64,000 nt of DNA from JAOACQ01 sp049968515 (GTDB lineage Bacteria > Spirochaetota > Brevinematia > Brevinematales > JAOACQ01). The notes beneath the pieces were generated by a model. It saw only the letters and a list, made by a program, of their open reading frames with translations, ran no database searches and had not been told where the DNA came from. Made by a program: the position numbers and the translations under genes. The stretch's first letter is position 1; each line of letters opens with the position of its first letter. Shown in pieces: positions 1 to 8,165 of the stretch. The stretch spans positions 1 through 64,000 of the forward strand of contig JBMFQR010000006.1 of the NCBI GenBank assembly GCA_049968515.1, in the 5' to 3' direction.

Positions 1-969
1 CTGGCTGGTGCCACTCTTCTGTTTTCTCAACAGACCACAGCTCCTGATCAGGAAGAAGCTACATCAGAAGCTGTAACAGAGGGAAGTTCTTCGAGTTCAT
101 CATCAGAAGCTGTAACAGAAGAAAAGGAAGTTACTCCGGTTGAGGGTGTAGTTTATAATGATGGGAATATGGATTATGCCTCCGGGGATGTAAAATTTGT
201 GATAGAGGCAAAGGATGAAGGTTCTGGAGTAAAAGTAGTTTATGTAATGGTTGACGATGCGGAGTTTGGAGTATATGAAAATCCGATTGGCTTTATTGAA
301 GAAGGAAAGCACCTTATTGCCTATAAGGTAGAGGACAATGTCGGAAATATGTCCGGTGTAAAGTTTTATGAATTTATACTTGATAAGACTGCTCCGGAAA
401 CCATTCTTATCAGCGACAGAAAGCCAGTGAAAATTGGTGATATTCTTTACGTCGGAAAAAATTACAACTTTGGAATTTTTGCAAATGACGCACTTTCCGG
501 TGTAAAATCCATTGAATACAGTGTGGATGATGGTGAGAAGGTGAATTACGAAGGGCCCTTTGCACCTGTTGAACAGGGAGGTCTTCACAAGATAGTTTAT
601 TCTGCAAGCGATAATGTTGGCAATGTTTCAATGGAAAAGGCATATCTGTATTATCTTGATGTGAATGCCCCGGTTGTTGAGTTTATTGTCAATCCAGAAC
701 CTTTTGATAAAGACGGAGAGAAGTTTATCTCCGATAAAACTCCTGTAATCATAAGGGCAAAGGATGAAGAAACTGGTGTTTCAAGAATAGTTTACTCAAT
801 AGACGATGGGGAAGAGAAGGATTATCAATATCCTATCAGACTTTCTGCTGGCAAACATACCATTAAAGCAAAGGCATATGATCTACTGGGTAATGAGAGT
901 GAAGAGGTTACATTCGAAGTTAATGTTGATGCTGCAATTCCTGAGGCTGAGCTCATTCCAACAAAATAA
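1..969 (+). CDS. Secreted protein with OmpL47-like repeats (5' end outside window)
   Basis: The reading frame is open from the first base, so the true start lies upstream. The first residues (LAGATLLFSQQ) look like the end of a signal peptide. A Ser/Thr/Glu-rich linker follows, with a perfect 19-bp direct repeat (62-80 and 101-119). Three repeats of about 60 residues then occur at nt 172-355, 445-630 and 721-903. Each has the pattern GSGV..I.YS.DDGE...Y..P, then a GKH.I or LHKIVY strand, ending in DN.GN.S. This pattern resembles OmpL47-type / bacterial Ig-like domains in surface proteins of Leptospira and other bacteria. A role at the cell surface or in the periplasm is inferred; no catalytic residues are visible. 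A strong terminator follows. Confidence 0.75.
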   Translation: MAGATLLFSQQTTAPDQEEATSEAVTEGSSSSSSSEAVTEEKEVTPVEGVVYNDGNMDYASGDVKFVIEAKDEGSGVKVVYVMVDDAEFGVYENPIGFIEEGKHLIAYKVEDNVGNMSGVKFYEFILDKTAPETILISDRKPVKIGDILYVGKNYNFGIFANDALSGVKSIEYSVDDGEKVNYEGPFAPVEQGGLHKIVYSASDNVGNVSMEKAYLYYLDVNAPVVEFIVNPEPFDKDGEKFISDKTPVIIRAKDEETGVSRIVYSIDDGEEKDYQYPIRLSAGKHTIKAKAYDLLGNESEEVTFEVNVDAAIPEAELIPTK

Positions 970-983
970 AATCTGGTTTAAAT

Positions 984-1022
984 AAAGGCAGTCAGAAGGG
1001 CTTTTCTGACTGCCTTTTTATT
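984..1022 (+). terminator. Rho-independent terminator after the OmpL47-like gene
   Basis: A perfect 14-bp stem (984-997 with 1004-1017) with a 6-nt loop is followed by a T-rich tail. It separates the repeat protein from the leuS promoter just downstream. Confidence 0.93.
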
Positions 1023-1042
1023 ATCGATTTCCCGTCTTATTT

Positions 1043-1072
1043 TTGGACAATCATCTGGATTCGTTTTATAAT
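1043..1072 (+). promoter_or_regulatory. Sigma-70 promoter of the leuS operon
   Basis: TTGGAC (1043-1048) and TATAAT (1067-1072) are separated by 18 bp, and leuS starts 30 bp beyond the -10 box. No T-box or leader hairpin is visible in the short leader. Confidence 0.8.
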
Positions 1073-1102
1073 ATATGAAACCAATCTTTATGGAGTTGTA
1101 GT

Positions 1103-3529
1103 ATGGAAAAGACCTATGACTTTGTTGCTATTGAAAAAAAATGGAGAGAATACTGGGAAAAAAATAAAACCTATAAAGTAACTGAAGACCCATCTTATCC
1201 TGAAGACAAAAGGCTTTACGTTCTTGATATGTTTCCATATCCTTCCGGTTCAGGACTTCATGTGGGACATCCAGAAGGATATACCGCCACTGATATCTAT
1301 TCAAGATATAAAAAAATGAATGGTTACAATGTCCTTCATCCTATGGGTTTTGATGCCTTTGGACTTCCAGCTGAAAACTATGCAATTCAGACTGGAACCC
1401 ACCCGGCTGAAACTACTTACAAAAACATTGCAAGATTCAGGGAGCAGATAAAAAGCTTTGGTTTCTGCTATGACTGGGACAGAGAGGTGGCTACCTGTGA
1501 CCCAGAATACTACAAATGGACTCAGTGGATATTTCTAAAGCTTTTTGAGAAGGGGCTTGCATACGAAGCAGAAATGCCTATAAACTGGTGTCCAAAATGT
1601 CTTACAGGGCTTGCAAATGAAGAGGTTAAAGATGGCAGGTGCGAAAGATGTGATACTCCAATAGAAAGAAAAAGAATAAGGCAGTGGGTTTTGAAGATTA
1701 CAGCCTATGCCGAAAGGCTTTTAAATGACCTTGATATGCTTGACTGGAATGAGTCAATTAAACTGATGCAGAGAAACTGGATTGGGAAAAGTGAGGGTGC
1801 TGAAGTTGATTTCAAGGTTGATGGTACTGACGAGGTCATAAGAATTTTTACTACAAGACCCGATACCCTTTTTGGTGCGACATATATGGTGCTTGCACCA
1901 GAACACCCTCTTGTGCCAAAAATTACAACTTCCGAAAGAAAAGCTGAAGTAGAAAAGTATGTGAAAGAGGCAATAAACAAAACAGATTTGCAGAGGACAG
2001 ATTTGAGCAAAGAAAAGACTGGTGTTTTTACCGGTGGATATGCCATAAATCCAGTAAATGGGGCAAAGATACCTATATGGGTTGCTGACTATGTCCTATG
2101 GGGCTATGGAACTGGTGCAATAATGGCGGTTCCAGCACACGATGAAAGGGATTTTGAGTTTGCAAAAAAGTTTAATTTGCCCATTATACAGGTTGTAAGT
2201 AAAGATGGCACACTCTACGAACTGAAGGAAGCTGAGGTAGAGGATGGTATAGCTGTAAATTCTGGCCAGTTTAATGGAATGAAGACACCAGAGTTTAAGA
2301 GAGCAATAGTTGACTGGCTTGAAAAACAAGGACTGGGAAAGAGAAGCATTCAGTATAAGCTCCGTGATTGGGTTTTCTCCCGTCAGAGATACTGGGGTGA
2401 GCCGATACCGATTGTTCATTGTGAGAAGTGTGGCAAAGTAGCTTTACCTGAAAGTGAGCTTCCACTTAAACTTCCAGATGTAAAAAGCTATAAGCCTACA
2501 GGCACGGGAGAATCTCCGCTTGCAGCAATTACCGAGTGGGTGAATACTACCTGCCCTAAATGTGGTGGGAAGGCAAAGAGGGAAACAAACACAATGCCTC
2601 AGTGGGCTGGAAGCTGCTGGTATTACATCAGGTTTACTGACCCACATAATGATAAGGCTTTAGCCGACAAGAAAAATATTGAGTACTGGTTGCCTGTCGA
2701 TCTTTATGTGGGTGGTGCAGAGCATGCTGTACTTCATCTACTTTATGCAAGATTCTGGCACAAGTTTCTCTATGACCTTGGCATAATGAATACTCCAGAG
2801 CCATTTATGGCTCTCAGAAATCAGGGTATGATACTCGGTGAGAATGGGGAAAAGATGTCAAAATCAAGAGGCAATGTGATTAATCCAGATGATGTTATTG
2901 CTGAATATGGAGCGGATGCTTTCAGAATGTATGAAATGTTTATGGGACCACTTGCAGCCGATAAGCCATGGAGCACAACAGGTATTACTGGAATTAAGAG
3001 ATTTCTGGATAAGGTATGGAAGCTACTTGAAAAACCCATTGAAAAGGGTATTACTGTGCCGGAAGATATAGAGAGAATGAGACATAAAACAATAAAGTTT
3101 GTCAGCGAAAGGATTGAAGAGCTTGAATTTAACACCGCAATAAGCCAGCTTATGATTTTTGTGAATGAGCTTTCTAAAGAAGAAAAGATAAACTATGATG
3201 TAATGAGGGACTTCATAAGGATTTTACATCCATTTGCTCCATTCATTACAGAAGAGATGTGGGAAAGGATTGGAGAGAAGCCTTCCGTGCTTTTTGCTGG
3301 CTGGCCGGAATATAAAGAAGAGCTAACAAAGGACGAAGAGTACGAAATGGTAATTCAGGTAAACGGAAAGATACGTTCGAGTGTAAAGGTTGCCGTGGGA
3401 ACTGATGTGGAGAAAATGAAAGAAATTGCATTAAGTGATGAGAAAATAACGAAGTGGGTGGAAGGCAAAGAAATAGTAAAGATAATACCTGTAAAGGACA
3501 AACTTGTAAATATAGTGGTAAAGGGGTAA
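1103..3529 (+). CDS. leuS: Leucyl-tRNA synthetase
   Basis: This class Ia synthetase attaches leucine to tRNA-Leu in the cytoplasm. At 808 aa it has the usual bacterial length. The HIGH motif is HVGH at residues 53-56 and KMSKS is at 584-588. A CPKC/CERC zinc-binding-like pair follows the first half of the Rossmann fold, and the CP1 editing domain (around residues 220-400, with TTRPDT) is present. GGAG at 1092-1095 lies 7 nt before the ATG. It is the first gene of a tight operon with cysE, hepT, mntA and purD. Confidence 0.98.
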   Translation: MEKTYDFVAIEKKWREYWEKNKTYKVTEDPSYPEDKRLYVLDMFPYPSGSGLHVGHPEGYTATDIYSRYKKMNGYNVLHPMGFDAFGLPAENYAIQTGTHPAETTYKNIARFREQIKSFGFCYDWDREVATCDPEYYKWTQWIFLKLFEKGLAYEAEMPINWCPKCLTGLANEEVKDGRCERCDTPIERKRIRQWVLKITAYAERLLNDLDMLDWNESIKLMQRNWIGKSEGAEVDFKVDGTDEVIRIFTTRPDTLFGATYMVLAPEHPLVPKITTSERKAEVEKYVKEAINKTDLQRTDLSKEKTGVFTGGYAINPVNGAKIPIWVADYVLWGYGTGAIMAVPAHDERDFEFAKKFNLPIIQVVSKDGTLYELKEAEVEDGIAVNSGQFNGMKTPEFKRAIVDWLEKQGLGKRSIQYKLRDWVFSRQRYWGEPIPIVHCEKCGKVALPESELPLKLPDVKSYKPTGTGESPLAAITEWVNTTCPKCGGKAKRETNTMPQWAGSCWYYIRFTDPHNDKALADKKNIEYWLPVDLYVGGAEHAVLHLLYARFWHKFLYDLGIMNTPEPFMALRNQGMILGENGEKMSKSRGNVINPDDVIAEYGADAFRMYEMFMGPLAADKPWSTTGITGIKRFLDKVWKLLEKPIEKGITVPEDIERMRHKTIKFVSERIEELEFNTAISQLMIFVNELSKEEKINYDVMRDFIRILHPFAPFITEEMWERIGEKPSVLFAGWPEYKEELTKDEEYEMVIQVNGKIRSSVKVAVGTDVEKMKEIALSDEKITKWVEGKEIVKIIPVKDKLVNIVVKG

Positions 3530-3534
3530 AGAAA

Positions 3535-4470
3535 ATGAAACTTACAGAATGGCTGAATAAAGACCTTGCGAATGTTGCAGCAAAGCTTGAAAAAATAAAT
3601 AAAGAGTCAGTTTTTCTAACCCATACAATCGGTCTGGCTGGAAAGGAGACTGTGCTTAAAATCATTAGAGAAATCAGGAGTGCTCTCTTTCCCGGGATCT
3701 ATGAGGAAAAACCCATAGACCTTGGTAAAATGAACATAATCATAGGTAACAGACTAAGAGAAGCTGCCATTGAGCTTTCTTTAATTTTAGAGAAGGCATT
3801 TGACTATTATTGCGTCAAAAAGCATGGTGAGGGGTGCAGGGATTGTGAGTGCAGGACAATGGCGAATAAGATTACAGTGGAGCTTTTTGAATACCTGCCT
3901 CTGGTCAGAGAAATTCTTCAGACAGACATAGAGGCAGCATACAATGGTGATCCGGCAGCAAAGTTCAGAGAGGAAATAATACTGAGCTACCCCTCGATTG
4001 AGGCTATTACAATCTACAGAATAGCACATTTTCTCTATGAAAAGAATGTTCCTATAATTCCAAGGATAATGACTGAATTTGCACACCAGTGGACTGGTAT
4101 CGACATTCATCCCGGTGCAAAGATAGGAAAGTATTTCTTCATAGATCATGGTACGGGTGTTGTAATAGGTGAGACCTGTACAATTGGAGACAACGTAAAA
4201 CTCTATCAGGGAGTTACATTGGGAGCAAAGAGCTTCCCGCTTGATGAGCATGGAAATCCGATCAAGGATATAAAGAGGCATCCGGATATTGAGGATTATG
4301 TAATAATTTACGCAGGTGCTACAATACTTGGTGGTGATACGAGGATCGGTCATCATTCTATAATCGGTGGTAATGTGTGGCTAACCAATTCTGTGCCACC
4401 TTTTTCAAGGGTTTATAATGCACAACCATCACCGATTATAAAATCAGCCAGCGAAGAAATAGAAGAGTGA
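3535..4470 (+). CDS. cysE: Serine O-acetyltransferase (EpsC/CysE type)
   Basis: It transfers acetyl from acetyl-CoA to serine, the first step of cysteine synthesis. I start it at 3535 (MKLTEWLNK) because an AGGGG Shine-Dalgarno (3522-3526) sits 8 nt upstream, 5 bp after the leuS stop; the frame itself is open further upstream inside leuS. The 311-aa product has a long helical N-terminal domain with a Cys-rich CRDCEC segment. The left-handed beta-helix of hexapeptide repeats follows, with DIHPGAKIG, DHGTGVVIGET and GVTLGAKSF, which are diagnostic of serine acetyltransferases. The long form is common in bacteria labelled EpsC. Its stop overlaps the GTG of hepT. Confidence 0.93.
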   Translation: MKLTEWLNKDLANVAAKLEKINKESVFLTHTIGLAGKETVLKIIREIRSALFPGIYEEKPIDLGKMNIIIGNRLREAAIELSLILEKAFDYYCVKKHGEGCRDCECRTMANKITVELFEYLPLVREILQTDIEAAYNGDPAAKFREEIILSYPSIEAITIYRIAHFLYEKNVPIIPRIMTEFAHQWTGIDIHPGAKIGKYFFIDHGTGVVIGETCTIGDNVKLYQGVTLGAKSFPLDEHGNPIKDIKRHPDIEDYVIIYAGATILGGDTRIGHHSIIGGNVWLTNSVPPFSRVYNAQPSPIIKSASEEIEE

Positions 4471-4883
4471 ATTTTATGTTTGATGAAAAAGAAAGGGTTA
4501 GGAAAAAGCTACTAAACTTTTGTAAGGCACTTTCAAGGCTTGAAGAGGCTTTAAAAATTGAGACTGAAGAAGATATAATCGTGGACGCTGTTATCCAGAG
4601 GTTTGAGTTTGTCTATGAACTATCGTGGAAACTACTGAAAGCTTTTTTAGAATACAAGGGGATCACTTCAAGTGATTATCCGAGAGAAATATTTAGAATA
4701 GCTTTTAATTATGGATTAATAAAAAACAATGAAAAATGGGAAAGTATGATTAAGGATAGGAACTTGACATCGCATATTTATGATGAAAGCATTGCTTTTG
4801 AGGTATTTGAGAGAGTTAAAAGCGACTATCTTAAACTTTTTGAAGATTTGAAAGACAGAATTGTAAAAGAAGTCAATATATGA
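4467..4883 (+). CDS. hepT: HEPN toxin HepT (HI0074-type)
   Basis: A 138-aa all-helical protein of the HEPN superfamily, first described as 'nucleotidyltransferase substrate-binding protein' (HI0074). It carries the RX4HXY motif as R98-NLTS-H103-I-Y105. In characterised type VII systems this is the RNase active site, and the tyrosine is the residue adenylylated by MntA. The GTG start forms a GTGA overlap with the cysE stop; an ATG at 4476 is an alternative start. The next gene overlaps its stop (ATGA), so the pair is translationally coupled. Placement inside a biosynthetic operon is unusual. Toxicity is inferred from the family. Confidence 0.88.
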   Translation: MNFMFDEKERVRKKLLNFCKALSRLEEALKIETEEDIIVDAVIQRFEFVYELSWKLLKAFLEYKGITSSDYPREIFRIAFNYGLIKNNEKWESMIKDRNLTSHIYDESIAFEVFERVKSDYLKLFEDLKDRIVKEVNI

Positions 4884-5176
4884 AAATTAATATTGATGAA
4901 AAGTTACTGAAAAAAATAGTGTCATTTTTAAAAGAATATCCGGAAATAAAAAGGGCAGTAATCTTTGGCTCAAGAGTTAGAGGCGATTCAAGCTATAATT
5001 CTGATATTGATATAGCCATAGATGCTGAATCTGAATTGCCTACAAGTTTTTTTCTCGATATGGATGAGATAGCCGGGTTGTATAAAGTTGATATTTTGAT
5101 AATGAAAAAGATTTCTGATGAGAACCTGAAAAATGAGATAGAAAAATATGGAGTAGAAATTTATAAGGCAGGATGA
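4880..5176 (+). CDS. mntA: Minimal nucleotidyltransferase antitoxin MntA
   Basis: A 98-aa nucleotidyltransferase-fold protein with the full GSX10DXD signature (G30-S31, then D42-I-D44). In the Shewanella HepT/MntA system this enzyme adds AMP to the HEPN toxin tyrosine and silences it. The order toxin-then-antitoxin with a 4-bp overlap matches that arrangement. Both metal-binding aspartates are present, so it should be active. purD begins 3 bp after its stop, so the pair probably shares the leuS transcript. Confidence 0.88.
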   Translation: MKINIDEKLLKKIVSFLKEYPEIKRAVIFGSRVRGDSSYNSDIDIAIDAESELPTSFFLDMDEIAGLYKVDILIMKKISDENLKNEIEKYGVEIYKAG

Positions 5177-5179
5177 TAT

Positions 5180-6463
5180 ATGAATGTAGCGATTCTTGGA
5201 AGTGGAGGCAGAGAATCAGCTCTTGCATGGGCTGTTTCAAAAAGCCCCCGATGTGGAAAATTATACATTCTTCCCGGGAATGGTGGCACTGAGAAATACG
5301 GAAGGAATGTGCCGGTGGAATTAAAGCCACCCTTCACGGATCTGATTGAGTTTGTCAGGCTTGCTCAAATAGACCTTGTAATTGTAGGGCCCGAAGAGCC
5401 TCTTGTAAATGGAGTGGTTGATATACTACAGAAAGAAAAGGTAAAGGTTTTTGGGCCAAATCATAAAGCTGCAAGACTCGAAGGCTCAAAGGCATATCTG
5501 AAAGAGTTTCTTGATAAGTGTTCCATCCCCACTGCAAGATTTAAAATTTTTAGCCATCCTGAGGATGCATTTAACTTTGTGGAGAGAACTGGAAAACCTT
5601 ATGTTGTAAAAACTGATGGCCTTGCTGCAGGTAAGGGATCAATTGTATGCAAAACTGTTGATGATACTCTAAGGGCAATCAGAAGAATTATGGTGGATAA
5701 AGAATTCGGAGATGCTGGCAACAGAATAATTGTTGAAGATCTGCTTGATGGTGTTGAGGTCAGCGTTTTTATTGTTTCTGATGGAAAAAACTACAAATGG
5801 CTCGCTACAGCACAGGACCACAAAAGGGTTTTTGATAATGATGAGGGTCCAAATACTGGTGGGATGGGGGCATATGCTCCTGTGCCTTTTCTCGGTGAAA
5901 ATACAAGATTTATAATTGAAGAAAACATTATTAAACCAACAATCAAGGGAATGCAGAGGGAAGGAGCTCCTTACACGGGAATTCTCTATTTAGGTCTTAT
6001 GCTAACATCATCAGGGCCTGCTGTTATTGAATATAATGTAAGATTTGGCGATCCTGAAGCTCAGGCAATTCTACCACTCCTTAAAACAGATTTTCTTGAA
6101 ATTGCCAATGCCACTCTGTCAAATAATCTTGATAGTTTAAGGATAGAGTTTTATCCCGGCTATTGTACCTGTGTTGTTCTTGCCTCTGGAGGCTATCCCG
6201 GAAATTACAGAAAGGGTTATGAAATAACAGGGGAGATTGAAAATTCCTCTGATGTTTTTGTTTTCCATGCAGGCACAATAGTTGAAAATGGAAGATATTT
6301 AACAAATGGCGGTAGGGTTTTGTGTGTTTCTGCTCTCGGCGAAACGCTTGAGGCTTCTATAATGAAGGCATATGAGAGAGTGAAAAAGATTTTCTTTGTT
6401 GATATGCATTATCGCAAAGATATAGGACAAAAAGGATTGAAACTGGGTAGCTTATATAAATAA
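5180..6463 (+). CDS. purD: Phosphoribosylamine-glycine ligase
   Basis: This ATP-grasp enzyme catalyses the second step of purine synthesis, joining glycine to 5-phosphoribosylamine. The N-terminal domain starts MNVAILGSGGRESALAW, typical of PurD. The ATP-grasp core contains KTDGLAAGKGS and the metal-binding EYNVRFGDPEAQ. Length (427 aa) is normal. It is the last gene of the leuS operon. A GC-rich hairpin at 6472-6504 follows. Confidence 0.97.
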   Translation: MNVAILGSGGRESALAWAVSKSPRCGKLYILPGNGGTEKYGRNVPVELKPPFTDLIEFVRLAQIDLVIVGPEEPLVNGVVDILQKEKVKVFGPNHKAARLEGSKAYLKEFLDKCSIPTARFKIFSHPEDAFNFVERTGKPYVVKTDGLAAGKGSIVCKTVDDTLRAIRRIMVDKEFGDAGNRIIVEDLLDGVEVSVFIVSDGKNYKWLATAQDHKRVFDNDEGPNTGGMGAYAPVPFLGENTRFIIEENIIKPTIKGMQREGAPYTGILYLGLMLTSSGPAVIEYNVRFGDPEAQAILPLLKTDFLEIANATLSNNLDSLRIEFYPGYCTCVVLASGGYPGNYRKGYEITGEIENSSDVFVFHAGTIVENGRYLTNGGRVLCVSALGETLEASIMKAYERVKKIFFVDMHYRKDIGQKGLKLGSLYK

Positions 6464-6471
6464 TATAAACC

Positions 6472-6504
6472 GATGGACGGACCCCCGCGGGTTAGCCGTC
6501 CATC
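6472..6504 (+). other. GC-rich two-part hairpin downstream of purD
   Basis: A 9-bp stem (6472-6480 with 6496-6504) encloses a second 4-bp stem (6481-6484 with 6489-6492) with a 4-nt loop and a 3-nt bulge. The element is much more GC-rich than its surroundings and has no U-tract. An SD-like GGAGGTG follows at about 6508-6514 with no start codon at a good distance. It may be a factor-dependent terminator or a 3'-end structure. Confidence 0.6.
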
Positions 6505-6573
6505 AGCGGAGGTGCATTTCAATTAGAATATTTTAACAAAAAAATATAAAAAGTCAAGTTTTAGGAGAAAAAA

Positions 6574-7809
6574 TTGGATATTTCGATGCTTGCTATCGGG
6601 AATGAGTTATTGGAAAAAGTCATCGAAACCAACAGCCATTTTCTTTCAGATTATCTCATGAAAGAAGGGCTTGAATTGAAAAGGATTTTAATTGTCAGGG
6701 ATAAGATTGATGAGATAAAGTCTGCCTTACAATTTCTTTCTGATATATCTGATGTTATTTTAGTTTCCGGGGGACTTGGACCAACAGATGATGATCTTAC
6801 AAGAGAAGCCTTTTCAGAATATACAGGTGAGGAACTGTTTCTGGATGAGAATGTGCTTGGAAAAATTAAATCCCGTTTTGAATCAAGGAATATAAAATTT
6901 CAGGATGGCAATCAGAAACAAGCTCTGGTGATAAAAAACTCAATAGTGTTTGATAATCCAGTGGGCACTGCCCCTGGTCTTTATTACAAAAAGATAGATA
7001 AGGAGTACTTTCTTTTTCCCGGTGTGCCATCAGAATGGAGAGAAATGATAAAACTATACCTCCCGAACTTCATAAAAGAGTGGCAGAAGAATATTGAATT
7101 AAAGAAATTCAGCTTTATATTTCATACTTATGGTATTTCAGAGGCGAAACTCAACCAGATTTTAAGAGAGAAACTGGATAAAGATAATGTTTCCTTTGGT
7201 ACAATTGCAGATGAGGGGATAATAAGCTTCAGGATAGACATCCTTTCAAGAGATAAAGAAAATGCGGAAACCAGTGCGAAGAAAATCATAGAAGAAGACC
7301 TTGGATTATTGAAAGATAACATACTTGGTTTTTCACAGACTGAATTTATCGAGGAAAGTTTCGTGAGAAAGATGATTGAGAAGGGGAAAAAGCTTGTAGT
7401 TGCAGAATCCTGTACGGGGGGTCTTCTTTCAAAAAGGATAACCGATGTTCCCGGTTCTTCTGCAATGTTCTTCGGGGGAATAGTTTGCTATAGCAATAAG
7501 CTTAAAGAGACTCTTTTAAGTGTTCCGCACGATATACTCGAAAAGTATGGAGCTGTTTCAGAAGAAACAGTAAAGTTTATGGACGCAGGACTAATGAAGC
7601 TTTTTCCGGAAACAGATTACAGGATATCAATAAGCGGGATAGCCGGTCCAGATGGAGGCACAGAAGAAAAACCGGTGGGCACAGTTTATATTGCTATAGG
7701 CGAAAAAGATGGAATCTTTACTCAAAGACTTAATTTCTTTGGAAGTAGAAATGATATAAGGCAAAAAAGTATTAACTACTGCTTGAGCTTTTTGCTAAAA
7801 AAATTATAA
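6574..7809 (+). CDS. cinA: CinA: nucleotide pyrophosphatase domain plus PncC amidase
   Basis: The 411-aa protein has the two domains of full-length CinA. Residues 1-165 are the MoCF-like COG1058 domain (AIGNELL, SGGLGPTDDD), linked to ADP-ribose / NMN pyrophosphatase activity. Residues about 255-411 are the NMN amidohydrolase domain (AESCTGG, GAVSEETV, ISGIAGPDGG). It recycles pyridine nucleotides. The start is TTG at 6574, placed 6 nt after AGGAG (6563-6567); an in-frame ATG at 6586 lacks such spacing. Confidence 0.93.
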   Translation: MDISMLAIGNELLEKVIETNSHFLSDYLMKEGLELKRILIVRDKIDEIKSALQFLSDISDVILVSGGLGPTDDDLTREAFSEYTGEELFLDENVLGKIKSRFESRNIKFQDGNQKQALVIKNSIVFDNPVGTAPGLYYKKIDKEYFLFPGVPSEWREMIKLYLPNFIKEWQKNIELKKFSFIFHTYGISEAKLNQILREKLDKDNVSFGTIADEGIISFRIDILSRDKENAETSAKKIIEEDLGLLKDNILGFSQTEFIEESFVRKMIEKGKKLVVAESCTGGLLSKRITDVPGSSAMFFGGIVCYSNKLKETLLSVPHDILEKYGAVSEETVKFMDAGLMKLFPETDYRISISGIAGPDGGTEEKPVGTVYIAIGEKDGIFTQRLNFFGSRNDIRQKSINYCLSFLLKKL

Positions 7810-7817
7810 GGTTTTTT

Positions 7818-8126
7818 ATGAAGTGGGTGAAAATCTCTTTTTTTATGATTTTATTGGCCTTAATTGAAATTGCTGCCGGTTTTCTTATGTTTATCTTTGC
7901 CGTAAAACTAAAAAACGGCTTTGTGATTACTTCATTGATTTTACTTCTTTCTATCTTAATTTTTTTAGTTGTCACAAGATTTAGAGAAAGGAGAAAACTG
8001 GAAAAAGCAGATGAGATATTAAGAAGAAGCCTGCAAAGATTCTTTTTAATATTGAAGGTTACTATTTTTATCCTCTTGTTTCTTCTGCTTTGTGTGATGA
8101 TTTTTATGCTGATAAGAGGCAGGTAG
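7818..8126 (+). CDS. Small membrane protein of unknown function
   Basis: A 102-aa hydrophobic protein with three predicted membrane helices (about residues 5-30, 35-52 and 78-98) and a charged loop between the second and third (RFRERRKLEKADE). It begins 8 bp after cinA and is probably co-transcribed. I recognise no family. It ends 39 bp before the convergent diguanylate cyclase gene, with no terminator visible between them. Confidence 0.7.
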   Translation: MKWVKISFFMILLALIEIAAGFLMFIFAVKLKNGFVITSLILLLSILIFLVVTRFRERRKLEKADEILRRSLQRFFLILKVTIFILLFLLLCVMIFMLIRGR

Positions 8127-8165
8127 CTTGATATGATTATGCTTTGATGTACCAGTGCATTAAGT

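Noticed and set aside
62..119. Tandem 19-bp repeat as a mobile or CRISPR-like element
   Set aside because: It is in frame in a Ser/Glu-rich linker of a coding region and has just two copies.
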